13,999 bases of DNA, from positions 1-13,999 of the forward strand of contig JABHGH010000141.1 of assembly GCA_018672145.1 (NCBI GenBank), written 5' to 3'. Source of the stretch: Flavobacteriaceae bacterium (GTDB taxonomy: Bacteria > Bacteroidota > Bacteroidia > Flavobacteriales > Flavobacteriaceae). The position numbers were made by a program, and so were the translations under genes. Shown here one piece after another: positions 1 to 8,477 of the stretch; within the stretch, counting starts at the first letter, position 1; each line of letters starts with the position of its first letter. The notes under the pieces were generated by a model that saw only the letters and a list, made by a program, of their open reading frames with translations, made no database searches and was not told the origin of the DNA.

Positions 1-1
1 T

Positions 2-1291
2 GATGGTTTTTTAAAGTTGTACTTAGAAAGTTCAGATGACCCAACAGACGATGATCAGGGATTGCTTCCAGCGATGAAAAAAGACGATTTAGTTTCTGCA
101 AAACGAATTGTAGCTACCGAACGCTTTAGCCGCCCTCCATATAGATATTCAGAAGCATCTCTTGTGAAGAAATTAGAAGAGTTGGGAATTGGTCGGCCAT
201 CGACTTATGCGCCTACAATTTCAACAGTCCTCAACCGTAAATACGTTGCAAAAGGAACAAACGAGGGCGATGATAGGGTTTACAAACAGCTTTTATTAGC
301 CAATGACAAAGTAACTCGTCAAGACCAGCATGAAAAAGTTGGTTCCAACAAAGGAAAGCTTGTTCCGACAGATATTGGATTTTTGGTGAGCGACTTTTTG
401 ATGAACAATTTTAAAGACATCGTTGACTATGGTTTTACAGCAAGTATTGAACAGGACTTTGATCGAGTAGCTACTGGAAATTCAGAATGGGAAGCTATTA
501 TGAAACAGTTTTATGCAAATTTCCATCCTGTCGTTGAAGATGTAAAGAAAAATGCGACAAGAGAAACAGGTCAGCGTGTTCTTGGCACCGACCCTAAAAC
601 AGGTCGTCAACTAAGTGTTCGCCTTGGTAAGTTTGGTCCAATGGCACAGCTTGGAACGGTTGAGGATGAGGATAAGCCTTTGTTTGCAAGTATTCCTGAA
701 TCACACAGCCTTTCCAAGATTACTTATGAGGAGGCCTTAGACTTATTTAAATTACCTGCTACTTTAGGCGATTATGAAGGAAATCCAGTTCAGACCAATA
801 ATGGTAGGTTTGGACCTTACGTTTTGCACAACAAAGTGTTTGCTTCTTTACCTAAAGGTACTAATCCATTATCTGTTACACTTGAAGAAGCCATCGAATT
901 CATTGAGAAGAAACGTAAGGATGATGCTCCCATAGCACAATATGAAGATCAAGATGTGACGAAAGGTAAAGGTCGCTTTGGGCCATTTATAAAGTGGAAT
1001 GGCTGGTTTATTAATGTGTCAAAAAAGTATGACTTTGATAACCTTTCAGCTTCAGATTTGGAAACTCTTATTGAAGACAAGAAGAAGAAGGAAGCAGAGA
1101 GAGTCGTTTGTGTATGGGAAGAAGAAGGTATCCGAATCGAAAAAGCACGTTGGGGCCGACACCATCTTATCAAAGGTAAGACCAAGATAGAATTAAATAA
1201 AACGATTAAGGTTCAAGACCTTTCTCTAGAGGAGGTGGTTGCTCTTTTAGATAAAAAGAAACCAAAAAAACGAAAATCGAAAAAGAAGTAA
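2..1291 (+). CDS. topA: DNA topoisomerase I, C-terminal part (5' end outside window)
   Basis: Type IA topoisomerase that relaxes negatively supercoiled DNA in the cytoplasm. The frame is open from base 2 (reading DGFLKLYLES) to the TAA at 1289-1291, so the Toprim domain and catalytic tyrosine lie upstream of the window. About 430 residues remain. The signature EELGIGRPSTYAPTIS, typical of the end of the type IA core, is at bases 176-223. After the core come repeated C-terminal modules marked by GKFGPM, GRFGPY, GRFGPF and a final ARWGRHHL, which fit the zinc-less Toprim_Crpt repeats that bind single-stranded DNA in many bacteria. There are no zinc-finger cysteine pairs. The protein ends in a lysine-rich tail. 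The stop codon overlaps the next start (TAATG), suggesting translational coupling. Identification is confident; only the 5' boundary is unknown. Confidence 0.95.
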   Translation, partial: DGFLKLYLESSDDPTDDDQGLLPAMKKDDLVSAKRIVATERFSRPPYRYSEASLVKKLEELGIGRPSTYAPTISTVLNRKYVAKGTNEGDDRVYKQLLLANDKVTRQDQHEKVGSNKGKLVPTDIGFLVSDFLMNNFKDIVDYGFTASIEQDFDRVATGNSEWEAIMKQFYANFHPVVEDVKKNATRETGQRVLGTDPKTGRQLSVRLGKFGPMAQLGTVEDEDKPLFASIPESHSLSKITYEEALDLFKLPATLGDYEGNPVQTNNGRFGPYVLHNKVFASLPKGTNPLSVTLEEAIEFIEKKRKDDAPIAQYEDQDVTKGKGRFGPFIKWNGWFINVSKKYDFDNLSASDLETLIEDKKKKEAERVVCVWEEEGIRIEKARWGRHHLIKGKTKIELNKTIKVQDLSLEEVVALLDKKKPKKRKSKKK

Positions 1292-2436
1292 TGGCTTTCG
1301 AGTTACTCACACCCGTTTCTGAAGAAGTACTCTCAAATCGATCGCTTTCTGAGCCCCAAACAATTGGGAATAAGCTCAAGATTCATACAGAGAGTCTAGG
1401 CATTCCAAGTCTCAAAAATGTGCGTATCGCACTTTTAGGAATTCAAGAAACGCGATCAATTGGGCAAGCACATCAGAGAAAACAAAACCTAAATGGTGTA
1501 CGAAAATCTCTCTACAGCTTGTATGTGGGGAACTGGAACAATTCTATCGTCGACCTTGGAGACGTTCCAATTGGCGACAAAGAAACAGATTCTTATAAAG
1601 CGTTGCATGATGTGGCTCGCGAATTGTACCAACGTAATGTTTTGCTCATAGCGTTTGGAGGAAGTCAAGAAAATACCTTGGGTTTGTGCAGTGTTTTAAA
1701 CGAACTCGAGGTTTACTACAACCTCACTTCTGTGGATTATAAGTTTGACTTTGGGGGTGATGGTGCATTAATATCATCACATTCATATATGTCTCAACTG
1801 ATTGCAAATCGCCCTAATTTTATGATGAATTTTTGCAATATGGGTTACCAAAGCTATTTGGTTACCCAAGACGAAATCGATTTAATGGATCGCTTGTTTT
1901 TTGAATCTCTACGCTTAGGCAAACTCACGTCTAATATCCGAATTGTTGAGCCACATTTGCGTGATTCAGACATTGTTTCCATGGATATGACTGCTGTTAA
2001 ATCCAATGAATTACAAGGTGGGATAACACAAGTTAATGGTTTTACTGCACAACAATTTTGTGCATTGGGACGTTATGTTGGCATGAGTGACCGTGTAAAC
2101 ATTGCGGGGATATTTAATATTCCAGATAGTAGTTCATCATCTCAAATCACAGCCCAAACAATGTGGTATGTGATCGAGGGAATGCACTTTCGTACGAACG
2201 AATACCCATTTTCAACCAATCAAAATTGCGTAAAATATACAGTTTCGTGCGATGAGCATGAGTTAACTTTCTATCAAAGTACCGTGAGTAAAAGATGGTG
2301 GATTGAAGTCCCTAAGAAATACAATCCTAATCTGGAAAACATCCTTTTGTCTTGTGCTGAAGAAGACTATTTTTTGGCTGAAAAAGGGACCGTTCCAGAG
2401 CGTTGGTGGAAGGCTATACGTAGAAGTATTATATAA
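1291..2436 (+). CDS. Arginase/formimidoylglutamase-superfamily protein, probably catalytically inactive
   Basis: 381-residue cytoplasmic protein with the ureohydrolase (arginase) fold pattern, but with its manganese-binding residues eroded. Where active enzymes have GG-x-H, this protein has GGSQ (123-126). Where they have D-x-H-x-D, it has DYKFD (149-153). Where they have S-x-D-x-D, it has SMDMT (230-234). Thus three of the usual ligands (two His, one Asp) are replaced by Gln, Lys and Thr, while three Asp remain. It has no signal peptide. The ATG overlaps the topA stop by one base. From family knowledge, homologues annotated as formimidoylglutamase or arginase often sit just before gldK in Bacteroidota, so a link with the T9SS locus is plausible but unproved. 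The C-terminal 60 residues are tryptophan-rich and beyond the usual core. The family call is good; loss of activity is inferred from the residues. Confidence 0.82.
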   Translation: MAFELLTPVSEEVLSNRSLSEPQTIGNKLKIHTESLGIPSLKNVRIALLGIQETRSIGQAHQRKQNLNGVRKSLYSLYVGNWNNSIVDLGDVPIGDKETDSYKALHDVARELYQRNVLLIAFGGSQENTLGLCSVLNELEVYYNLTSVDYKFDFGGDGALISSHSYMSQLIANRPNFMMNFCNMGYQSYLVTQDEIDLMDRLFFESLRLGKLTSNIRIVEPHLRDSDIVSMDMTAVKSNELQGGITQVNGFTAQQFCALGRYVGMSDRVNIAGIFNIPDSSSSSQITAQTMWYVIEGMHFRTNEYPFSTNQNCVKYTVSCDEHELTFYQSTVSKRWWIEVPKKYNPNLENILLSCAEEDYFLAEKGTVPERWWKAIRRSII

Positions 2437-2475
2437 TTTCCATATTTTTGTGAACAGTAATGTTAATAAATATCT

Positions 2476-2483
2476 TAATTTTG
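2476..2483 (+). promoter_or_regulatory. Bacteroidota -7 promoter box in front of gldK
   Basis: TAATTTTG matches the TAnnTTTG consensus of the Bacteroidota primary sigma factor and ends 8 bases before the gldK ATG at 2492. A TTTG at 2447-2450 could be the -33 element, but the 25-base spacing is longer than usual. The transcript would have an extremely short leader. Confidence 0.55.
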
Positions 2484-2491
2484 TACACTTA

Positions 2492-4084
2492 ATGAGAAGT
2501 ACACTCGCATTACTTTTGTTATCAATCTTTGTCCTAAGTTGTGGAAAACGCGACCAAGGAGAACTTATTGGTGTTAAAACAAAAAAGTTTATACGTGTTA
2601 ATCCACATGGGATGGTGAAAGTCCCTGGTGGGTCTTTTATTATGGGATCTTCAGATGAGGATATCATTGATGCGCAAAATGATATCACAAGAACCATGAC
2701 CATTCGTACATTCTACATGGATGAGACAGAAATAACGAATAGGGAATACATGCAGTTTATCGATTGGGTCAAAGACTCTATTGTCAGAACCAAGCTTGCT
2801 GAAAAGGCAGTTATTGTTTTTGAAGGCATGTATGAAGACAACAATTATGAGCGCGGCACAAAATCAGTTCCAGCCGACGATATAGACTTTTTCTATTCTG
2901 TTTTGAATGATCCTGATGAGCTTGAAGAAACCCTACCATCAGAAGAGCAACGAGAAATAGCCGAAAACCAGAGTTTAGAAGATTTATACAATACTTCAGG
3001 TGGTGAAATCTTAAGGTATTACCCTGCCATGAGTGACTTTATCGGAGATGCCGAAGAAGACCTGTCTAGCTTAAACGGTTATCAACAATTGGTGCGTTTT
3101 AGAGCGCAAAACCCAATTAAACTGTGGTTGTCAACAAGAAATTCACCCGATAGCACATACCATCATTCACTTCCACTAAACCGAAACGAACAAATTTTTT
3201 GGGAGCGCAATGATTATCCTGACATTCACTACGCTGAAGTCATGGAAGATTCTATTTACCTTCCAGAAAACGAATGGTACAATGGTGTAAAGTCTATTGA
3301 CACAAAGAAATTAGTCTATCGTTTCTCGGAATTACAAGTTGATCAATTCGTCAACGCCTTAAAAGATTCAAATATAGAGGATCTCTCCAGAGCAGACTTC
3401 CTAAAGTATGATGCCGTTCCGATCTACCCAGATACAACAGTTTGGATTAGAGATTTCAAGTATAGCTATAATGAGCCAATGTTCAACGAATACTTCTGGC
3501 ATCCTGCCTATGCTGACTACCCTGTAGTTGGAATTAGCTGGGAACAAGCCAAGGCATTTGCGAACTGGCGCACAAAGTATAGAAATGATTATCTAAGAGG
3601 AGAAAAAAATAAAACAACGGTAGGTCAATTTCGATTACCAACTGAAGGAGAATGGGAATACGCCGCTCGTGGAGGGAAACAATCTGCTATTTACCCTTGG
3701 GGAGGCCCGTATTTGGTCGATAGTAGAGGTGACTTTTTAGCGAACTTCAAACCCAAGCGAGGAGACTATGCAGCAGATAACATCGTTTATACTGCAGAGG
3801 TTGACTCCTATGCGCCAAACGATTTTGGCTTGTTCAACATGTCAGGAAACGTTGCTGAATGGACATCCTCTCCTTATTATAACGAAAGTTACGAGTTCAA
3901 CACTACATTCAACCCTGATGTTTACATGCCAGGAAATGAAAGAAAAGTGGTTCGTGGTGGATCGTGGAAAGATGTAGCTTACTTTCTAAAGGTTGGAAGT
4001 AGGGACTATGAATACTCCGACAGCGCACGTAGTTATATTGGCTTGCGTTTGGTACGTGACTATTTAGGATCAAACAGTAGATGA
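2492..4084 (+). CDS. gldK: GldK, T9SS/gliding motility outer-membrane lipoprotein
   Basis: GldK forms, with GldN, the periplasmic ring under the outer membrane in the type IX secretion and gliding machinery. The start at 2492 is chosen because it gives a lipoprotein signal peptide with lipobox LSC (Cys17) and follows a -7 box; the frame is open further upstream, but that would bury the signal. The mature protein has the formylglycine-generating-enzyme/SUMF1 fold: MVKVPGGSFIMG (41-52), DETEITNREY (77-86), YPVVGISWEQA (353-363), RLPTEGEWEYAARGG (381-395), FGLFNMSGNVAEW (445-457), RGGSW (488-492) and GLRLV (517-521). Cys17 is the only cysteine, so the copper/cysteine catalysis of true FGE is impossible. 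At 530 residues it exceeds the roughly 460 of the Flavobacterium protein, with an acidic insertion at about 125-215. gldL follows after 13 bases. Confidence 0.95.
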   Translation: MRSTLALLLLSIFVLSCGKRDQGELIGVKTKKFIRVNPHGMVKVPGGSFIMGSSDEDIIDAQNDITRTMTIRTFYMDETEITNREYMQFIDWVKDSIVRTKLAEKAVIVFEGMYEDNNYERGTKSVPADDIDFFYSVLNDPDELEETLPSEEQREIAENQSLEDLYNTSGGEILRYYPAMSDFIGDAEEDLSSLNGYQQLVRFRAQNPIKLWLSTRNSPDSTYHHSLPLNRNEQIFWERNDYPDIHYAEVMEDSIYLPENEWYNGVKSIDTKKLVYRFSELQVDQFVNALKDSNIEDLSRADFLKYDAVPIYPDTTVWIRDFKYSYNEPMFNEYFWHPAYADYPVVGISWEQAKAFANWRTKYRNDYLRGEKNKTTVGQFRLPTEGEWEYAARGGKQSAIYPWGGPYLVDSRGDFLANFKPKRGDYAADNIVYTAEVDSYAPNDFGLFNMSGNVAEWTSSPYYNESYEFNTTFNPDVYMPGNERKVVRGGSWKDVAYFLKVGSRDYEYSDSARSYIGLRLVRDYLGSNSR

Positions 4085-4097
4085 TAAAATAATATAG

Positions 4098-4706
4098 ATG
4101 AAAAAAAAGTTTTTTATACCAGAAAAATACATTGAATTACTCTTTGGAGTCGGCGCATCGGTTGTAATTGTTGGTGCTCTACTTAAAATCACACATAAAG
4201 ATTTGTTTGGACTCGTTTCGGGGAACACCATGTTAACAGTTGGTTTGATTACAGAAGCGGTCATATTTTTAGTTGCTGGCCTTCGTGGGTACAGTACTAC
4301 TGCTGAAGAAGAGGAAATAGCTGATAGTCCAGAAGCTGCCATCGCCGATATCTCTAAAGAAGTAGAGGCATTGAAAAATTCCTTTACTGGTGCAACAGCA
4401 CAAATTCAGAACTTAGCAGGGAGTCTTGAGAGTGCAAGTTTAGCGGCGACTATGATTAAAATACCTGATAATTTTCAAGTTAATGTTGACGAACTCAACA
4501 ACAGATTAGCTTCCGCTAGTGTGAGTGTGTCACAAGTTCAAGATGTGTATAATTCTATTGAGAAAAGTCTAGAAGGTCAGCCCGATTCTCACAGAGATGT
4601 AGTTTCGGCTAGTGACAAGCTTGTTGTTCAACTTGAAGAAATGAATACACTTGTTAAGCAATTGAACGAAAAGTACTCCGCTATAGCGAAGGCAATGGGG
4701 AAGTAA
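4098..4706 (+). CDS. gldL: GldL, T9SS/gliding motor inner-membrane protein
   Basis: 202-residue inner-membrane protein that pairs with GldM to form the proton-motive-force-driven motor of type IX secretion and gliding. Two membrane helices are visible at about 13-31 and 43-62, followed by a long cytoplasmic region rich in Ala, Ser, Glu and Gln with coiled-coil character (about 75-200). The polar residues considered functional in the membrane part are present: Lys30 and His33 at the end of helix 1 and Glu53 inside helix 2, matching by position the Lys27, His30 and Glu49 I recall for Flavobacterium GldL. This supports an intact proton pathway. The ATG lies 13 bases after the gldK stop, and gldM starts 12 bases after this stop. 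A second in-frame start is not needed. Confidence 0.95.
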   Translation: MKKKFFIPEKYIELLFGVGASVVIVGALLKITHKDLFGLVSGNTMLTVGLITEAVIFLVAGLRGYSTTAEEEEIADSPEAAIADISKEVEALKNSFTGATAQIQNLAGSLESASLAATMIKIPDNFQVNVDELNNRLASASVSVSQVQDVYNSIEKSLEGQPDSHRDVVSASDKLVVQLEEMNTLVKQLNEKYSAIAKAMGK

Positions 4707-4718
4707 AAGCAACCTAAA

Positions 4719-6377
4719 ATGGCAGCAGGAAAACAAGATTCTCGTCAAAAAATGATAAACATGATGTACCTCGTGTTTATCGCAATGTTGGCGTTAAACA
4801 TAAGTAAAGAGGTTTTGGGAACTCTTGGTATTTTAAATGAAGATATTGAAACTTCAATTGACTCAAAGTATCAGAAAAGCCAATCACTTTATACGAGTTT
4901 CAACCAGAACAAAGATAACCCGAGTTATAGCTATGCTACCGCATACTCTTCATCAATTAAAGAGAATGCTGACGCATACTATGATTATATCGATAACATA
5001 AAGGAATATTTACTTTCAAAGGACCCGAACAGATACAAGAAGAAAGTAGAGGCGTTAGCCGATAGTATTACAGACTATCAAACCATGGACAAGTCTCAGT
5101 ACCTTGACGAGTACTTTTTTAAGGGCGATGTTCTTACCGAAAATGGTATTGATTACGTTCAACGATTCAGTGATTTTTCTTCTTTTTACAAGTCTCTCGT
5201 TGATTCGATATTGGTTGACGAGTCTAACGAAAAGACAAAACGGACTCCACACGACTTTACGCAGGTAATAGATCTTTTAGATCGAAGCTTCACATACAAC
5301 GAAAAAGTTATCAATAGCGAAGGGACAGAACAAAACTATTTGAATTACAACTTTGAAGGGTTCCCCTTGATTGCTTCCTTGTCAAAGTTCACAAAACTTC
5401 AGTCCGACATACGTGAGCTAGAGTTACAGATGGTTGAGGCCTTAATTGACAAGATAAAAAGTGATGGTAGTGCTGTAAACATCAACACCTCAAAAACACT
5501 ATTAGATGCGCAACCTTCATACTATGTAGGGCAAAGCACGAGTGATGCCAAGATTATTGTTGGACGTATCGATGGAAATTTTGTTCCAGATTCAGTCGCC
5601 TTACAAATTGGCAATCAAAAATTAGTCAAGGGTAGAGATTTCACAATTGGCGGAGGTGCTGTGAATATCAAGAGAGTTTTTAGATTAGCAGGTGAGAAAA
5701 AAATCACAGGGAATCTCTACTTTAGAGAAGCTAATGGTAGTTTGTCCCCGATACCTGTTGAGCAAAGCTTGATCATTAACAACAAAACAGACTTCTTTGT
5801 TGAGTTGCCTAAAATGAATATTCTTTACAGAGGCCTTCCCAACGAAGTTAGAATTACTGATCCTGAAATACAGACCAACAACCTTAGGGTGAGTTCAAAA
5901 GGGGCTAAAACAAAAGCAATAGGGAACAGCACTTGGAAAGTTTATCCAAACTCCTTAAAAGATTTAGAAATCGTTATTTCTGATAATTCTAATTCAAAGG
6001 TCAGAAAAACAAAATCGTTCCGTGTGAAAAACCTTCCTGAAATGGAAAGTGCAATTCTATACAATGGTAAGTTCTTCCTTGGTTCAGATGGAATTTCTAA
6101 AAGAGGCCTTGTTCGAGGTACAGTCACGGGTTCTAAACCTGATGATTTTGATTATGACTTAACAATCAAAGTGGAGAGTTTTGATTTTCAAATTGGATCT
6201 GCTCCAACGAGGTCTGTTAAAGGGGATAAGCTTCGTAGTCTGTCTGCTATTATTGAAACCGAAAATCCAGGTCAAGTAGCTTTCTTTTCAAATATAGTTT
6301 CTACTGCCTTTTCCGAAGGGGATGGTGAACCCATCCCGAATGTAAAAGTTCGTGATTTTAGTATAAAGTTAAAATAG
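4719..6377 (+). CDS. gldM: GldM, T9SS/gliding motor periplasmic shaft protein
   Basis: 552-residue protein with one N-terminal membrane helix (about 13-29, MINMMYLVFIAMLALNIS) and a long periplasmic part. In the family it forms a dimer whose helix inserts in the GldL pentamer and whose D1-D4 periplasmic domains reach the GldK/GldN ring, so rotation of the GldLM motor is passed to the outer membrane. The first periplasmic segment (about 30-255) is largely helical. The remainder is beta-rich with Gly- and Asn-containing turns, including a segment reading MNILYRGLPNEV typical of the family. The short positively charged cytoplasmic N terminus (GKQDSRQK) is also typical. Length is slightly above the roughly 513 residues of F. 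johnsoniae GldM. It is tightly spaced between gldL and gldN in one operon. Confidence 0.95.
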   Translation: MAAGKQDSRQKMINMMYLVFIAMLALNISKEVLGTLGILNEDIETSIDSKYQKSQSLYTSFNQNKDNPSYSYATAYSSSIKENADAYYDYIDNIKEYLLSKDPNRYKKKVEALADSITDYQTMDKSQYLDEYFFKGDVLTENGIDYVQRFSDFSSFYKSLVDSILVDESNEKTKRTPHDFTQVIDLLDRSFTYNEKVINSEGTEQNYLNYNFEGFPLIASLSKFTKLQSDIRELELQMVEALIDKIKSDGSAVNINTSKTLLDAQPSYYVGQSTSDAKIIVGRIDGNFVPDSVALQIGNQKLVKGRDFTIGGGAVNIKRVFRLAGEKKITGNLYFREANGSLSPIPVEQSLIINNKTDFFVELPKMNILYRGLPNEVRITDPEIQTNNLRVSSKGAKTKAIGNSTWKVYPNSLKDLEIVISDNSNSKVRKTKSFRVKNLPEMESAILYNGKFFLGSDGISKRGLVRGTVTGSKPDDFDYDLTIKVESFDFQIGSAPTRSVKGDKLRSLSAIIETENPGQVAFFSNIVSTAFSEGDGEPIPNVKVRDFSIKLK

Positions 6378-6382
6378 TTAAG

Positions 6383-7369
6383 ATGAAGAAAACAGTTTTA
6401 TTATTGATCTTTTTGCTGTTGAATTCAATCGCATTTTCTCAGTTTAACTTGTTAAACGCAAGAACACCTGATCAGGTAGGAGAAAAAACAGACAAACAGA
6501 ACGCATTAGATTTTAATAAACCATTAGAATACCCTTACGTTGATGACAAAGACGTTTTATGGAGTAAAGTAGTTTATGAATACATTGATGGGTACGAGCA
6601 ATTTAATTTTCCGCTATTTTACCCACTCCAAGATAGACAATATCTCTACGGTAGCGACAGAAAGTCGCTTTGGAGAATTTTAAGAGAATATATTTTTGAA
6701 ATGACCTTAAGTGAAAATGGTGTAGGTTATGGTGCTAATAGCGAAGTTAAAGACACTCTTTTAATCTATGATCAGCAATTTAGAAACTTCACAAGATTGG
6801 ATGATGGAGATCGACTTCGTTCGATTAGAGAAGAATTGCCTGATGGCCAAAAAAACAATCTCGTTTTGGTTGATGAAGTCGGTAAAGAGGATATCAATGG
6901 AGATGGTGCCGTTGACGACTCCGATATCGGTTATTTACCTTCTTTTCACATTATCGGTTATAACCTTAAGGGGGTTTGGTATTTTGACAAAAAATATGGC
7001 GAATTAAAATATAGATTAATTGCTATTCAACCTGTTGGCTACCAGTCTTTCGAATATTTAGATGCCGAGGAGGGTTCTCCTCTAAAAAAACCAGCTTCTT
7101 TTTTCTGGATATGGTACAAAGACATCAGAGAGCAACTTCATAAACACTATGTATTTAGTGACAAAAATAATTCCAAACGAATTACCTTTGATCAACTTCT
7201 TATATCAAGAAGATTCCACACCTATCTGTATAGAGTTGATAACATCATGGATGATAGAGAGTTAAGTGAAACACCCTATATCAATGAAAATCCATATCTA
7301 CGGATTACCGAATCACAGCGTCTAAAGGAGATTATTCGAAATTTTGAGCACGATATGTGGAGCAACTAA
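6383..7369 (+). CDS. gldN: GldN, T9SS/gliding ring protein with an EF-hand-like insert
   Basis: 328-residue periplasmic partner of GldK in the T9SS ring. An N-terminal signal peptide ends at AFSQ (cleavage about 19/20). Family landmarks are NLLNARTPDQVG near the mature start, DVLWSKVVYEYID (57-69), NFPLFYP (75-81), KGVWYFDKKYGELKYRLI, FFWIWY, FDQLLISRRF and the C-terminal IRNFEHDMW. The start is 5 bases after the gldM stop, so translation is probably coupled. Residues 170-181 (bases 6890-6925) read DINGDGAVDDSD, a near-perfect 12-residue EF-hand/dockerin calcium loop with Asp/Asn at positions 1, 3, 5 and 9 and Asp at 12. I do not recall this loop in F. johnsoniae GldN. It sits just before KGVWYFDK, where family members differ most in length. 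Confidence 0.94.
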   Translation: MKKTVLLLIFLLLNSIAFSQFNLLNARTPDQVGEKTDKQNALDFNKPLEYPYVDDKDVLWSKVVYEYIDGYEQFNFPLFYPLQDRQYLYGSDRKSLWRILREYIFEMTLSENGVGYGANSEVKDTLLIYDQQFRNFTRLDDGDRLRSIREELPDGQKNNLVLVDEVGKEDINGDGAVDDSDIGYLPSFHIIGYNLKGVWYFDKKYGELKYRLIAIQPVGYQSFEYLDAEEGSPLKKPASFFWIWYKDIREQLHKHYVFSDKNNSKRITFDQLLISRRFHTYLYRVDNIMDDRELSETPYINENPYLRITESQRLKEIIRNFEHDMWSN

Positions 7370-7424
7370 ATAAGTTGTATTCGTGTTTATTTCTTAAATT
7401 ACATTTCACTTTCAATACTTTCTA

Positions 7425-8477
7425 GTGATTGACTACATTGTTGTTGGTCTTGGATTATCAGGGATTTCTTTCTGTCAAAAGCTAATTTCCAATCAGAAAC
7501 GTTTCGTTGTTATAGATGATGGCAAAAACTCTGCCAGCCGTGTTGGCTCGGGACTATACAACCCCATAGCATTGAAAAGATCAAAGCTTGCTTGGATGGG
7601 ACATCAAATGATGTCTTCTATGGACAGCTACAAAAAATTAGAGGCTGATTTAGGAGTTAACATTATTCATAGCTCTCCGATACTCAAAACCCTGCTGTCC
7701 GCCACGGACGTCAACGATTGGAATGAGGCTTGCTCTCAAGTCGACAGTAAGCCCTACATGCGCCCTAAGATTATTAAAAACAAAAACAATGGCATTCACG
7801 CTCCCTTTGGCTTTGGAGTTGTTGATGGTACAGGATGGATAGACACTGCCATGTTGGTCAAAGCATACGCTTCTTACCTTGACAAACAAGAATTGTTGAT
7901 GAAACATTCTTTTTCTGCTGATGATTTAGAAATCAAAGGTACTGGTGTTCGTTATGATCAAATTGAGGCACAACATATTGTTTTTACACAAGGAGTTAAA
8001 GGGCAAACAAACCCTTGGTTCTCCTATCTTCCTCTGCAAAGTACAAAGGGGGAATTATTGGTGATCGAAAGCCAGGAACTTCAGGAAGAGACTATTATTC
8101 ATGGAGGAGTATTTGTTATTCCACTCGGAAATGGTAAATATCGAGTTGGATCTACATATAACTGGAAAGACCGCTCAGCAACCCCAACGGTGGAAGCAAG
8201 GGATTCACTGTTGCAAAAATTAGATTGCATACTCAAAGTCCCTTATCATGTACTGAGTCATAGCGCAGGATTTCGCCCAACCACCCCAGATCGACGACCT
8301 TTAGTTGGCGTCCACCCAAAGCACCATCCTCTTGCGATATGCAACGGAATGGGTTCAAGAGGTGTTCTTCAAGCTCCATTTACAGCCAATTCTTTGTTTG
8401 AGTTCATTGAAAAGGGAGAGGATATAGCAGCAGAAATCGATGTAAACAGGTTTAAGCGCTACATCTTGGACAAATAA
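7425..8477 (+). CDS. FAD-dependent oxidoreductase (DAO family) downstream of gldN
   Basis: 350-residue flavoprotein of the D-amino-acid oxidase-like family; the substrate cannot be told from sequence. The N terminus carries the dinucleotide-binding GLGLSG (8-13), with RFVVIDD (26-32) as the second strand and acidic residue. GSGLYNP (41-47) follows. The C-terminal flavin segment has GFRPTTPDRRPLVG and NGMGSRGV. There is no signal peptide, so it is probably cytoplasmic. The start is GTG at 7425, because the Rossmann motif begins directly after it and no ATG is suitably placed. A box one base from the -7 consensus (TACATTTC, 7400-7407) precedes it, so it may be read with gldN or from its own weak promoter. 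From family knowledge, such genes frequently sit next to gldN in Bacteroidota; the functional reason is unknown. Confidence 0.85.
   Translation: MIDYIVVGLGLSGISFCQKLISNQKRFVVIDDGKNSASRVGSGLYNPIALKRSKLAWMGHQMMSSMDSYKKLEADLGVNIIHSSPILKTLLSATDVNDWNEACSQVDSKPYMRPKIIKNKNNGIHAPFGFGVVDGTGWIDTAMLVKAYASYLDKQELLMKHSFSADDLEIKGTGVRYDQIEAQHIVFTQGVKGQTNPWFSYLPLQSTKGELLVIESQELQEETIIHGGVFVIPLGNGKYRVGSTYNWKDRSATPTVEARDSLLQKLDCILKVPYHVLSHSAGFRPTTPDRRPLVGVHPKHHPLAICNGMGSRGVLQAPFTANSLFEFIEKGEDIAAEIDVNRFKRYILDK

Noticed and set aside
2303..2491. An upstream extension of gldK by 63 codons inside the arginase-like gene
   Set aside because: The extension would bury the lipoprotein signal peptide; the ATG at 2492 gives a perfect lipobox and follows a promoter box.
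2263..2703. A 146-codon open frame on the minus strand overlapping the end of the arginase-like gene and the start of gldK
   Set aside because: It is antisense to two well-supported genes, its translation shows no family pattern, and the spacer it crosses carries the gldK promoter.
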